The notes under the pieces: model-generated
The model's database searches: none
The model's input: only the letters and a program-made list of their open reading frames with translations
Told to the model about the DNA's origin: nothing
Shown here: piece after piece, positions 1 through 6,245 of the stretch
Position numbering within the stretch: the first letter of the stretch is position 1
Layout of the letters: each line of letters opens with the position of its first letter
Program-made: the position numbers and the translations under genes
From: Clostridiales bacterium
GTDB taxonomy: Bacteria; Bacillota; Clostridia; Oscillospirales; QAMX01
Reading direction: 5' to 3'
NCBI GenBank assembly: GCA_012514045.1
Contig: JAAZBA010000351.1
Coordinates: 1 to 10,204 of the forward strand
Length of the DNA: 10,204 nucleotides

Positions 1-72
1 ATTCAATTTGCAAGGTGCAATCTCTTCCTCGCCGCACAGTTCCGCAGAACCGATAGGCTCAGTGACTTTTTT
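1..72 (-). promoter_or_regulatory. Probable rRNA operon leader (5' part)
   Basis: This is the stretch transcribed from the downstream promoter (P2) toward the left edge. It contains a small hairpin (GTTC-TGCG-GAAC) and ends, read on the minus strand, with TTGCACCTTGCAAATTGAAT. That ending resembles the 'CTTTGAAAACTAAAC'-type motif in Firmicutes pre-16S leaders, which contributes to antitermination and processing. No ORF here has a plausible ribosome binding site. I infer that 16S rRNA begins shortly beyond coordinate 1, but the rRNA itself is not in the window. Confidence 0.5.
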
Positions 73-101
73 AGTCTATCACATCTCTGCGCCTTTGTCA
101 A
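73..101 (-). promoter_or_regulatory. Strong sigma-A promoter P2 (rRNA-type)
   Basis: On the minus strand, a consensus -35 TTGACA (101-96) is followed by a 17-base spacer and the -10 TAGACT (78-73), preceded by TGA as in an extended -10. The -35 sits in AAAAGCACTTGACAA, an exact copy of the same 15 bases in P1. A-tracts upstream (around 102-135) could act as an UP element. Transcription would start near 66 and run off the left edge. Tandem strong promoters with A/T-rich upstream DNA are typical of rRNA operons. Confidence 0.75.
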
Positions 102-232
102 GTGCTTTTTTCGCTTTTTCCTAAAAAGTTTTCCAACACCAGACTCTCTACAGCCAGAAAGGACAAAATCGCCGCCTTTCTCAAGCGGCTCCGCTATTAT
201 ATCACCATTCTCTACTCTTGTCAAGTGCTTTT
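95..232 (-). repeat. Direct repeat of promoter -35 region (15 bp, two copies)
   Basis: The 15-mer AAAAGCACTTGACAA (minus strand) occurs exactly at 109-95 and 232-218, 123 bases apart. Each copy covers the -35 box of one of the two tandem promoters. GTGATA, just before and into the -10, is also shared. The repeat probably reflects duplication of, or selection on, an rRNA-type promoter rather than a mobile element. Confidence 0.8.
196..224 (-). promoter_or_regulatory. Strong sigma-A promoter P1 (rRNA-type)
   Basis: On the minus strand, -35 TTGACA (224-219), a 17-base spacer and -10 TATAAT (201-196) all match consensus, with TGA just upstream of the -10 (extended -10). The upstream DNA (about 233-265) is extremely A/T-rich and looks like an UP element. 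Transcription would start near 188-190 and read leftward through P2. Between P1 and P2 a short GAAAGG/CCTTTC stem (180-157) could form, but there is no credible ORF. Confidence 0.8.
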
Positions 233-261
233 ATACGGTTTTTAAAAAAGAATTTTAAATT

Positions 262-298
262 TTATACTAAACGGACGTCATGGATAACCATGACGCCC
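262..298 (-). terminator. Candidate terminator downstream of hpf
   Basis: The inverted repeat at 298-273 (minus strand GGGCGTCATGG, loop TTAT, CCATGACGTCC) forms an 11-bp stem with one G-U pair. The tract after it is only moderately U-rich (GTTTAGTATAAAATTT), so termination may be leaky. It lies 54 bases after the hpf stop and just before the UP-like region of P1, where a terminator would insulate hpf from the rRNA-type promoters. Confidence 0.55.
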
Positions 299-352
299 GC
301 GTATCGATCTAAATCTTTTCTATTTAAACGGAGCTAAATCCGCTTATATCAC

Positions 353-883
353 TCAATCGCTTTCAATAAGACCATATCCCCCGGCATGACGCTTATACAC
401 AACACAGTACCTGTTTTCGTCCTCCGCATTCTTAAAGGCATAGAATTCGTGACCCAGTAGATTCATCTGAAGAATTGCCTCTTCCGTAGTCATGGGTTTG
501 ATGGCAAATCTTTTGCGTCTTACGATGTTAAAATCCTCTTCCTCAGGAACCTCAGACATTGCCGGAGACACTTCGCGTTCAAAGGCTCCCGTGCGTAGAC
601 GTTTCTCGAGTCTTGTCTTATTCTTGCGAATCTGGCGCTCTATCATGTCATCGACTTCATCTATTGCCGCATACATATCGTTTGCCGTGCTCTGCGCTCT
701 GAAATACATGTTTGCGTAACGCACCGTTACTTCAGCAGTATACCTGCCTCTTTCTGTACGGCATACAACACTTGCTTCAGCATCACTCTGAAAAAACTTG
801 TCAAGCTTTCCGAGCTTTTTCTCTATATATTGCTTCAGATGATCGGTAATTTCAAGTTTTCTTCCGGTATACGTAAATTTCAT
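353..883 (-). CDS. hpf: Ribosome hibernation promoting factor, long form
   Basis: This 176-residue protein is a long HPF (YvyD/RaiA family), which binds the 30S decoding region and pairs 70S ribosomes into inactive 100S dimers in stationary phase or stress. The N-terminal S30AE domain (about 1-95) begins MKFTYTGRKLEITDHLKQYI. A charged, variable linker (about 100-118) leads to the C-terminal dimerisation domain (about 120-176), with the typical KPMTTEEAILQMNLLGHEFY stretch. The start is the ATG at 883, preceded by AGAGGAG with an 8-base spacing; the frame is open to a TTG six codons upstream, but that TTG lies in the ribosome binding site. It is a single-gene unit with its own promoter. Nothing about it looks truncated or transferred. 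Confidence 0.95.
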   Translation of the reverse strand: MKFTYTGRKLEITDHLKQYIEKKLGKLDKFFQSDAEASVVCRTERGRYTAEVTVRYANMYFRAQSTANDMYAAIDEVDDMIERQIRKNKTRLEKRLRTGAFEREVSPAMSEVPEEEDFNIVRRKRFAIKPMTTEEAILQMNLLGHEFYAFKNAEDENRYCVVYKRHAGGYGLIESD

Positions 884-902
884 GTTGCAAACTCCTCTCA
901 AG

Positions 903-944
903 TTATTGCCAATGGATGATATTCAACACCTTGCCCTCCCTTCT
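903..944 (-). promoter_or_regulatory. hpf leader with possible 8-codon upstream ORF
   Basis: The roughly 60-base 5' leader of hpf contains GGGAGGG (940-934) followed after a few bases by GTG (929-927) and a short frame encoding MLNIIHWQ, ending in TAA at 905-903. That stop lies 19 bases before the hpf ATG and next to the hpf ribosome binding site. The good Shine-Dalgarno match and proximity suggest a leader peptide or standby ribosome site, but eight codons can easily arise by chance. Confidence 0.3.
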
Positions 945-950
945 ATTATA

Positions 951-980
951 ATTATATCACAAGTACTATATGGATTTCAA
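951..980 (-). promoter_or_regulatory. Promoter of hpf
   Basis: On the minus strand, TTGAAA (980-975), an 18-base spacer and TATAAT (956-951) preceded by TGA form a sigma-A-like extended -10 promoter. A second TATAAT overlaps just downstream (950-945). Transcription would start near 940-945. Stress sigma control is common for hpf in Bacillus, but no sigma-B-type box was recognised here. Confidence 0.7.
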
Positions 981-1002
981 GAGTTTTTTGTAAATTTTCT
1001 CT

Positions 1003-1048
1003 ATAAAATATAAAGTCGCAGACCATGAAAGCATGCACAGTCTGCGAC
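1003..1048 (-). terminator. Rho-independent terminator after serS
   Basis: On the minus strand, the stem arms GTCGCAGAC (1048-1040) and GTCTGCGAC (1023-1015) pair perfectly, with a further inner CATG/CATG pairing. The hairpin is followed by ACTTTATATTTTATAG. It begins 7 bases after the serS stop codon and closes the long operon ahead of the hpf promoter. Confidence 0.85.
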
Positions 1049-1055
1049 GCATTAT

Positions 1056-2342
1056 TCACTTGGCTTCGAGTTTATCTTTACCGCCCACGTACATACGAAG
1101 GGTCTCAGGAATAAATATACTGCCGTCCTCTTTGAGATTATTCTCAAGAAAAGCGATAAGCATGCGAGGAGGAGCAACAACGGTGTTGTTAAGCGTATGG
1201 GGGAAGTAGTTACCCTTTTCTCTGCTCCTTACACGGATACCAAGTCTTCTTGCCTGTGCTTCTCCGAGGTTAGAACAGCTGCCCACTTCGAAATATTTCT
1301 GCTGTCTGGGAGACCATGCCTCCACATCAATGCTCTTGACTTTTAAATCAGCCAAATCACCGGAGCAGCACTCGAGAGTGCGCACAGGGATATCGAGGGA
1401 GCGGAAGAACTCAACCGTATAGCTGTAAAGCTTGTGGAACCAGTCCATGCTGTCCTCAGGCTCACATACAACCACCATCTCCTGCTTTTCGAACTGATGG
1501 ATACGATACACGCCTCTCTCCTCTATTCCATGGGCGCCTACTTCCTTGCGGAAGCATGGGGAATAACTTGTAAGCGCCTGGGGAAGCTCGGACTCGTCGA
1601 TCATTGTATCTATAAACTTTCCTATCATGGAGTGCTCACTTGTACCTATGAGATATAGATCCTCTCCTTCAATCTTATACATCATGTTTTCCATCTCGGT
1701 AAAACTCATAACGCCGCTTACCACGTTTCCGCGGATCATAAAGGGAGGTATATAATATGTAAATCCCTTATCAATCATAAAGTCACGAGCATAAGAGAGT
1801 ATACCGGAGTGAAGCCTGGCAATATCCCCCTTAAGATAATAGAACCCGGTGCCACTTGTGCGTCTTGCGCTTTCAAGGTCGATACCGTCAAGCTTTTCCA
1901 TAATTTCTATATGGTAGGGCACCTCGTACTCGGGAACAACAGGTTCGCCAAAGCGCTCGACTTCAACGTTTTCCGAATCGTCCTTACCTATGGGAACAGA
2001 TTCGTCGATGATATTGGGGATAATCATCATTCTATCACGAACCTGAATCTCAAGCTCATTAGCCAAATTGCCGAGGCGTTCCATTTCGGAAGCCATATCG
2101 GAAACCTGCTTCTTAGCCTCTTCAGCCTCCTCATGATTGCCCTGACCGATAAGAGCGCCTATTCTCTTTGATATGGTATTTCTCTGGCTTCTGAGAGCAT
2201 CGCTGCCTTGCTTCGCCTCGCGGAACTGTTTGTCCAACTCTACAATCTCATCAACGACAGCGAGTTTATCAAACTGGAACTTCTTCCTGATATTTTCCTT
2301 TACAAGCTCTGTGTCTGTTCTTACAAGCTTAATATCTATCAT
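1056..2342 (-). CDS. serS: Serine--tRNA ligase, clostridial variant
   Basis: SerRS charges tRNA-Ser with serine (and tRNA-Sec where present). The 428-residue length is normal. An N-terminal helical hairpin (about 1-110, charged coiled coil) binds the tRNA long arm, and the class II core follows. Motif 2 is at about 261-287 (SPCFRKEVGAHG...HQFEKQE) and motif 3 at about 383-401 (HTLNNTVVAPPRMLIAFLEN). The serine-pocket TxE is TSE at 234-236. Motif 3 has APPR where the common bacterial form has AVGR, and the segment LECCSGDLADLKVKS is characteristic of a SerRS subtype I recall from Clostridia. The ATG at 2342 is chosen because AGGA lies about 8 bases upstream and MIDIKLVR is the usual start; an in-frame TTG 12 codons earlier lies inside a hairpin. 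It is last in the operon, 90 bases after ispH-rpsA. No T-box leader is visible in that gap. Confidence 0.95.
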   Translation of the reverse strand: MIDIKLVRTDTELVKENIRKKFQFDKLAVVDEIVELDKQFREAKQGSDALRSQRNTISKRIGALIGQGNHEEAEEAKKQVSDMASEMERLGNLANELEIQVRDRMMIIPNIIDESVPIGKDDSENVEVERFGEPVVPEYEVPYHIEIMEKLDGIDLESARRTSGTGFYYLKGDIARLHSGILSYARDFMIDKGFTYYIPPFMIRGNVVSGVMSFTEMENMMYKIEGEDLYLIGTSEHSMIGKFIDTMIDESELPQALTSYSPCFRKEVGAHGIEERGVYRIHQFEKQEMVVVCEPEDSMDWFHKLYSYTVEFFRSLDIPVRTLECCSGDLADLKVKSIDVEAWSPRQQKYFEVGSCSNLGEAQARRLGIRVRSREKGNYFPHTLNNTVVAPPRMLIAFLENNLKEDGSIFIPETLRMYVGGKDKLEAK

Positions 2343-2373
2343 AATCTCACATCCTGTATTTTCTTCATATTTC

Positions 2374-2403
2374 GACAATACCCCCTTGTAAGGGGGTATT
2401 GTC
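2374..2403 (-). promoter_or_regulatory. Perfect 14-bp hairpin between ispH-rpsA and serS
   Basis: A perfect inverted repeat fills this interval: arm GACAATACCCCCTT, two central bases, arm AAGGGGGTATTGTC. The transcript could form a very stable stem with a minimal loop. It lies 29 bases after the ispH-rpsA stop and 31 bases before the serS start. The tract after the full stem is GAAATATG, so it is not a classical terminator; a shorter stem ending in GGGGG would be followed by TATTGT, a weak U tract. Possible roles are partial attenuation, 3'-end protection of the upstream mRNA, a processing site or a protein operator. Confidence 0.7.
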
Positions 2404-2432
2404 TTCTATCGCTTTCTAACTCTCTCAAAAAC

Positions 2433-4550
2433 TTATACTGTCTCCTCAGAGGCGGCATCTTCTTCAACTGCAACTTCTACTACAGAAACTTCTACTGTGA
2501 GAGCTTCATCCTTGGAAGCATCATCCTCCTCAACCGGGGCTTCTGCTACGTAGACATACTCCTCAGTAGCAGCACTTTTTTCAATTGCAGCCTCTTCTAC
2601 AGGAACTTCCACTACAAGAGTCTCAAGAAGGGCACGGATACTGAGTGAAACTTTCTGCTTCTCATAATCTATGTCTGTGATCTTGACATCAATTATCTCT
2701 CCCTCTGTGAGAACATCGTCAGGCTTGGCGATACGGCGGTTTGCTATCTGTGAAATATGGATAAGTCCGTCAACGCCGGGGAGAATCTCAGCGAACGCGC
2801 CGAAAGGCATGAATTTAAGAACCTTAACCGAAACAACATCGCCGATGGAGCAGTTTGATATAAATTTGTTCCACGGATTGTCACTGGCTTTGCGGTAACC
2901 GAGAGAAATTCTTTTCTTTTCAGCGTCAAAGGAGAGCACAAATACTTCGACAATATCACCCACCTGCATAACCTCGGAAGGATGTCTTACTCTACCCCAA
3001 CTAAGTTCTGAGATATGAACCATACCATCTACGCCGCCAATATCCACAAATACACCATAAGATGTAAGGTTTTTGACAACACCCTTATAGGTTTTCCCGA
3101 CCTCTATCTCTGCCCAAAGCTTTTCGCTCATCTCGCGTCTCTCTGCCGCGAGTACATCGCGGATGGAACCGACAACTCTGCGTCTTGCTCTTTGAACCTC
3201 GCGGATACGAAGCTTGACAGTCTTCTTAACCATATCGGAAAGATCGGCATCTCTAGGAAGGCCTGTCTGGGAGAAGGGAACAAAAACTCTTATGCCGTTT
3301 ACAGAAACAACAATACCACCCTTGTTGTCTTCCACCACGACACCCTCAAGAATCTCATCGTTGGCCTTGGCTTCCTCAATCCTGTCCCAACCTCTGATGG
3401 AATCCATCTTCTTCTTGGAGAGCATAATCATACCCTCAGCGTCATTAACTCTGACGACAAAGGCTTCGATTTCCTGCCCTACCTTCAGATTCTCTTCTAT
3501 GTTATAAAGCGGATCATCGCTTATTTCCGACTCCGGAATATAGGCTGCGTGCTTGACTCCAAGGTCTACCTGAATCTCGCCTGATGTAATCTGGGTAATT
3601 ATACCCGTTACTCTGTCGCCTGTGTAAAGAGTCCTTACAGACTGCTCCAGCAGCTCCTCAAAGCTTTGGTTTTCGCTGGTTTCCATGATTTCAGTGTTTT
3701 TGATTTCGTCACTCATCTTGTTTACTACCTCCTTAATTAACCATCCCGGCGCCGACGCACCCGCCGTCACTCCGATTCTGTCCTTTGTAGGCAAAGATAT
3801 CCTACCGAGCTCATCCGCACTGCCAATAAGGAACACATTGCCGCATTCCTGTCTCGATATATCCGCAAGCTTAACAGTATTTGAGCTATGGCTGTCACCT
3901 ATTACAAGCATACAATCGGATCTTTTGGCAAGACTTCGCGTTTCAGCTTGCCGTTCATCAGTCGCACTACATATTGTATCAAATATTTTTACATTTGTAC
4001 ACTGTTTTCTTGTGTATTTTAAAAAAATTTCCCATTTGTCTACATTTGACGTGGTTTGCGCCACTATAGCTATGCGTTTATACCTGTTATTCTCATCCGA
4101 GCGGAGCCATTTCTCAAAATCGTCGATGTTTTCCGCTACAATCGATTCACCGCTCCACCCTACAATACCTCTTACCTCGGGATGGACAGGGCTGCCGAAT
4201 ATAAAAATCGTTCTTCTGTCCGCCGACTCTGTTTCAGCGATACGATGAATTTTCTTTACAAATGGACAAGTGGCATCAATAATCTCGGCATTCTTTTTTT
4301 TCAGAGCATCATATACGTCTCTTCCCACACCGTGGGCTCTTATCACCACCCGGCTACCTTCCGGGATATCCTCTATGGTATCGGCAATTGTCACCCCTAT
4401 GGAACACAGTCTCTCGCTTTCGGCAGTGTTGTGGATAAGCTGTCCCAAGGTATACACTTTGCCATGAGTTCGACATTGCTCCTCAGTGAGGCGCACCGCT
4501 CTCTCAACTCCCATACAGAAGCCGGCGGTTTTAGCCACCTCAATCGTCAT
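2433..4550 (-). CDS. ispH: IspH (HMBPP reductase) fused to ribosomal protein S1
   Basis: This 705-residue bifunctional protein joins two core functions. Residues 1-285 are IspH (LytB), which reduces HMBPP to IPP and DMAPP in the last step of the MEP pathway using a [4Fe-4S] cluster. Cluster cysteines are C12 (AGFCMGV), C95 (DATCPF) and C194 (DTICSA). Active-site H40, H73, H123 and E125 are present. Residues about 308-638 carry four S1 RNA-binding repeats (about 308-379, 396-466, 484-553, 569-638); the third and fourth keep the classic VDGMVHISELS and VDGLIHISQIA motifs. The fusion is well known in Clostridia. A 60-residue acidic, Val/Glu/Ala-rich, loosely repetitive tail (about 645-705) ends the protein. 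The ATG overlaps the plsC stop as ATGA, indicating translational coupling. No separate rpsA is in the window. Confidence 0.96.
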   Translation of the reverse strand: MTIEVAKTAGFCMGVERAVRLTEEQCRTHGKVYTLGQLIHNTAESERLCSIGVTIADTIEDIPEGSRVVIRAHGVGRDVYDALKKKNAEIIDATCPFVKKIHRIAETESADRRTIFIFGSPVHPEVRGIVGWSGESIVAENIDDFEKWLRSDENNRYKRIAIVAQTTSNVDKWEIFLKYTRKQCTNVKIFDTICSATDERQAETRSLAKRSDCMLVIGDSHSSNTVKLADISRQECGNVFLIGSADELGRISLPTKDRIGVTAGASAPGWLIKEVVNKMSDEIKNTEIMETSENQSFEELLEQSVRTLYTGDRVTGIITQITSGEIQVDLGVKHAAYIPESEISDDPLYNIEENLKVGQEIEAFVVRVNDAEGMIMLSKKKMDSIRGWDRIEEAKANDEILEGVVVEDNKGGIVVSVNGIRVFVPFSQTGLPRDADLSDMVKKTVKLRIREVQRARRRVVGSIRDVLAAERREMSEKLWAEIEVGKTYKGVVKNLTSYGVFVDIGGVDGMVHISELSWGRVRHPSEVMQVGDIVEVFVLSFDAEKKRISLGYRKASDNPWNKFISNCSIGDVVSVKVLKFMPFGAFAEILPGVDGLIHISQIANRRIAKPDDVLTEGEIIDVKITDIDYEKQKVSLSIRALLETLVVEVPVEEAAIEKSAATEEYVYVAEAPVEEDDASKDEALTVEVSVVEVAVEEDAASEETV

Positions 4551-5134
4551 TTATATTCCCTCTTCATGCGCTCAACCTCGCTCATTATATGGGAAGCGAT
4601 TTCCTTATATTCCTCGGAAGCGGTTTTTTTGCTCTTAATGACTATCTCGACAGGCTCTCCGAACACAACCGTAACACAGCGAAACCACTTGCTGGCGTTG
4701 TGTATATACACAGGCACCACCGGTACCTTGGCAAGAGAAGCAATCATCACAGCTCCCGCCTTCGCGTCGTGCTCCTGCCCCTCCTTGACCCTTGTGCCTT
4801 CGGGGAACATAACGAGTTTGCGTCCGGACTTAATGGCGTTCACAGATGCGCGTATAGCGGAGATATCTCCGGTATTGCGTTTTACAGGAAAAGCTCCTAC
4901 ACCACGAAGAAACGCCGCCACAATCTTATTACGTGTAAGCTCCTCCTTGGCCATAAATGCCATCTTGTGCTTAATACCCCCCGCTAAAGCCACATAGAAA
5001 GGGTCACGCAATGCTGTATGGTTAGGGCACAGCACACAGGAACCTTCAGGAAGCTTTTCCTTTCCTCTGCTCCTGACAGGACAGCAGAGGGTAAAAAATA
5101 TTCTTAAGCAAATAATTACAAAATTATAAAACAT
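4547..5134 (-). CDS. plsC: 1-acyl-sn-glycerol-3-phosphate acyltransferase
   Basis: This PlsC-family protein acylates lysophosphatidic acid to phosphatidic acid at the cytoplasmic membrane. From the ATG at 5134 it has 195 residues, normal for short clostridial forms. A hydrophobic N-terminus (1-20) anchors it. The catalytic HX4D box is NHTALRD (H39, D44), motif II is GAFPVKR (80-86), motif III is FPEGTR (110-115) and motif IV is VPVVPVYI (137-144). The frame is open to a TTG seven codons upstream, but the ATG has a purine-rich AGAGAG site and overlaps the end of cmk by 11 bases, so I prefer it. It is coupled at its end to ispH-rpsA by a 4-base overlap. Substrate specificity within the family cannot be proved from sequence. 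Confidence 0.92.
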   Translation of the reverse strand: MFYNFVIICLRIFFTLCCPVRSRGKEKLPEGSCVLCPNHTALRDPFYVALAGGIKHKMAFMAKEELTRNKIVAAFLRGVGAFPVKRNTGDISAIRASVNAIKSGRKLVMFPEGTRVKEGQEHDAKAGAVMIASLAKVPVVPVYIHNASKWFRCVTVVFGEPVEIVIKSKKTASEEYKEIASHIMSEVERMKREYK

Positions 5135-5798
5135 ATTTGAGTCTCTCTTCAACAATCCCTGTTATGAGCTTTATGCTCTGTTCCAAGTCTAATTTCGTTG
5201 TATCCACGTCAATAGCGTCATCTGCTCGTTTCAAGGGAGCAATTTCACGGGTAGAGTCCCGAATATCCCGCTCTTTCATCTCCTCAAGAACCGACTCGTA
5301 GGTAACATCGCTTCCTTTTTCCTTTAGCTCCAGATAGCGGCGATGCGCTCTTACCTCCACATCGGCGTGAAGGTAAATTTTAATCTGCGCCTCTGGGATG
5401 ACAACGGTGCCGATATCTCTGCCGTCCATGATCACGTGGTTCTTTGAGGCGATGGAGCGCTGAGTCTCAAGAAGAAATTCCCTCACCCAGGGAAGCGCTG
5501 AGCAACGGGAAGCATAGTTTGAAATACGAGGGGTGCGGATAAGCTCCGATACGTCTTCCCCGTCAAGGAACACTTTTTGGCTATCGCCTACATACTTAAG
5601 TTCCAATGTCACGTTTTGGCAGACTTTCTTTGCGTCCTCCTCAGAATCAGGACACCGTCCTGCTCTGTCTATCGCAAGCCCCAACGTCCGATACAAGGCT
5701 CCCGTGTCCACATAAATATATCCCAGATACTTCGCGAGGATCTTTGCAACGGTGCTCTTCCCCGCCCCTCCCGGGCCGTCAATTGCTATATTTATCAT
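5124..5798 (-). CDS. cmk: Cytidylate kinase
   Basis: This 224-residue CMP/dCMP kinase uses ATP to make CDP or dCDP, supplying nucleotides and CTP for phospholipid synthesis. The P-loop GPGGAGKST is at 8-16, DTGALYR at 31-37 and the substrate-binding DGRDIGT at 125-131. The arginine-rich lid (RDIRDSTREIAPLKRADDA, about 177-195) matches the family. The ATG at 5798 has a strong GGAGG site 5 bases upstream. It starts 14 bases after the HutP-family gene and runs 11 bases into plsC. The order cmk-plsC-ispH/rpsA is common in Clostridia, mirroring cmk-rpsA linkage in other bacteria. Confidence 0.95.
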   Translation of the reverse strand: MINIAIDGPGGAGKSTVAKILAKYLGYIYVDTGALYRTLGLAIDRAGRCPDSEEDAKKVCQNVTLELKYVGDSQKVFLDGEDVSELIRTPRISNYASRCSALPWVREFLLETQRSIASKNHVIMDGRDIGTVVIPEAQIKIYLHADVEVRAHRRYLELKEKGSDVTYESVLEEMKERDIRDSTREIAPLKRADDAIDVDTTKLDLEQSIKLITGIVEERLKYVL

Positions 5799-5812
5799 CG
5801 CATCCTCCGAAG

Positions 5813-6229
5813 TTACACAACCCTGTGCCCTAATCCGATTGCTACCTCATTGAGGTGCAACAGCCCTATGCGGAAGAACATGGCTACGCTTATGTGTTCT
5901 TTGTAGCGGGCTACGCCGATTTTCCCTCCGACATTCAAGCCTATGGCTTTATTAATAATCTGGCTGAGGGCTTCCCTGGCAGCTCCCGCTACAGCGCCCT
6001 CCTCGTTGTGGGTCTCCGTTATAATTCCCTCACGTTTAGCTGCCACTACGGCGCGCTCTATTATCTTGTTTATTGAGGGTATGAACTCCCCTCCGAAGTC
6101 CACCGCTACCGTGCCGAATCCGGCGGAGGTATACTCGTCTTTAATCGCTTTTTCCGTGTCTCTGTCTGGCGACAGCGAAAGCCTTATCGCTGCGCTCGCT
6201 ACGTCTGCGCTGCCAGGAACCTTTACCAT
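5813..6229 (-). CDS. HutP-family RNA-binding regulator homologue
   Basis: This 138-residue protein resembles the HutP family. Bacillus HutP, with L-histidine and Mg2+, binds RNA to prevent termination in the histidine-utilisation operon. Family resemblance is clearest in the C-terminal half (GKIGVARYKEHISVAMFF, then GLLHLNEVAIGLGHRVV at 122-138). In my hand alignment with Bacillus HutP recalled from memory, metal-ligand H73 and H77 correspond to G78 and G82, so the His/Mg site seems altered; H74 and H125 are nearby but not clearly equivalent. No hut enzyme gene is nearby. The ATG at 6229 has AGAGGT 8 bases upstream; the gene lies 16 bases after the flavoprotein gene and 14 before cmk. It may be an RNA-binding regulator of this operon with a different ligand, which is inference. 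The symbol hutP is withheld for that reason. Confidence 0.8.
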   Translation of the reverse strand: MVKVPGSADVASAAIRLSLSPDRDTEKAIKDEYTSAGFGTVAVDFGGEFIPSINKIIERAVVAAKREGIITETHNEEGAVAGAAREALSQIINKAIGLNVGGKIGVARYKEHISVAMFFRIGLLHLNEVAIGLGHRVV

Positions 6230-6245
6230 ATTTCAATACCTCTCA

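Noticed and set aside
3..224. Minus-strand ORF of 73 codons at the left edge
   Set aside because: It spans the two strong promoters and the rRNA-like leader, has no convincing ribosome binding site and resembles no protein family I know.
2374..2403. Palindrome with ATACCCCC/GGGGGTAT considered as a CsoR/RcnR-type operator
   Set aside because: Known CsoR-type boxes have TACCC and GGGTA about 4-6 bases apart; here they are 10 apart, and no metal-resistance gene is nearby.
2404..2432. Possible serS promoter before the palindrome (TTGAGA at the start of the gap)
   Set aside because: No acceptable -10 box occurs 16-18 bases downstream (AAGACA only), so serS is more simply read from the operon promoter.
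4056..4997. Plus-strand ORF of 313 codons antisense to ispH-rpsA and plsC
   Set aside because: It is fully covered by two clear minus-strand genes with intact catalytic motifs; its protein shows no family features and it has no promoter or ribosome binding site that I can see.
5124..5155. Earlier TTG start for plsC at 5155
   Set aside because: It would lengthen the overlap with cmk to 32 bases and uses a rare start; the ATG at 5134 begins at the usual hydrophobic N-terminus.
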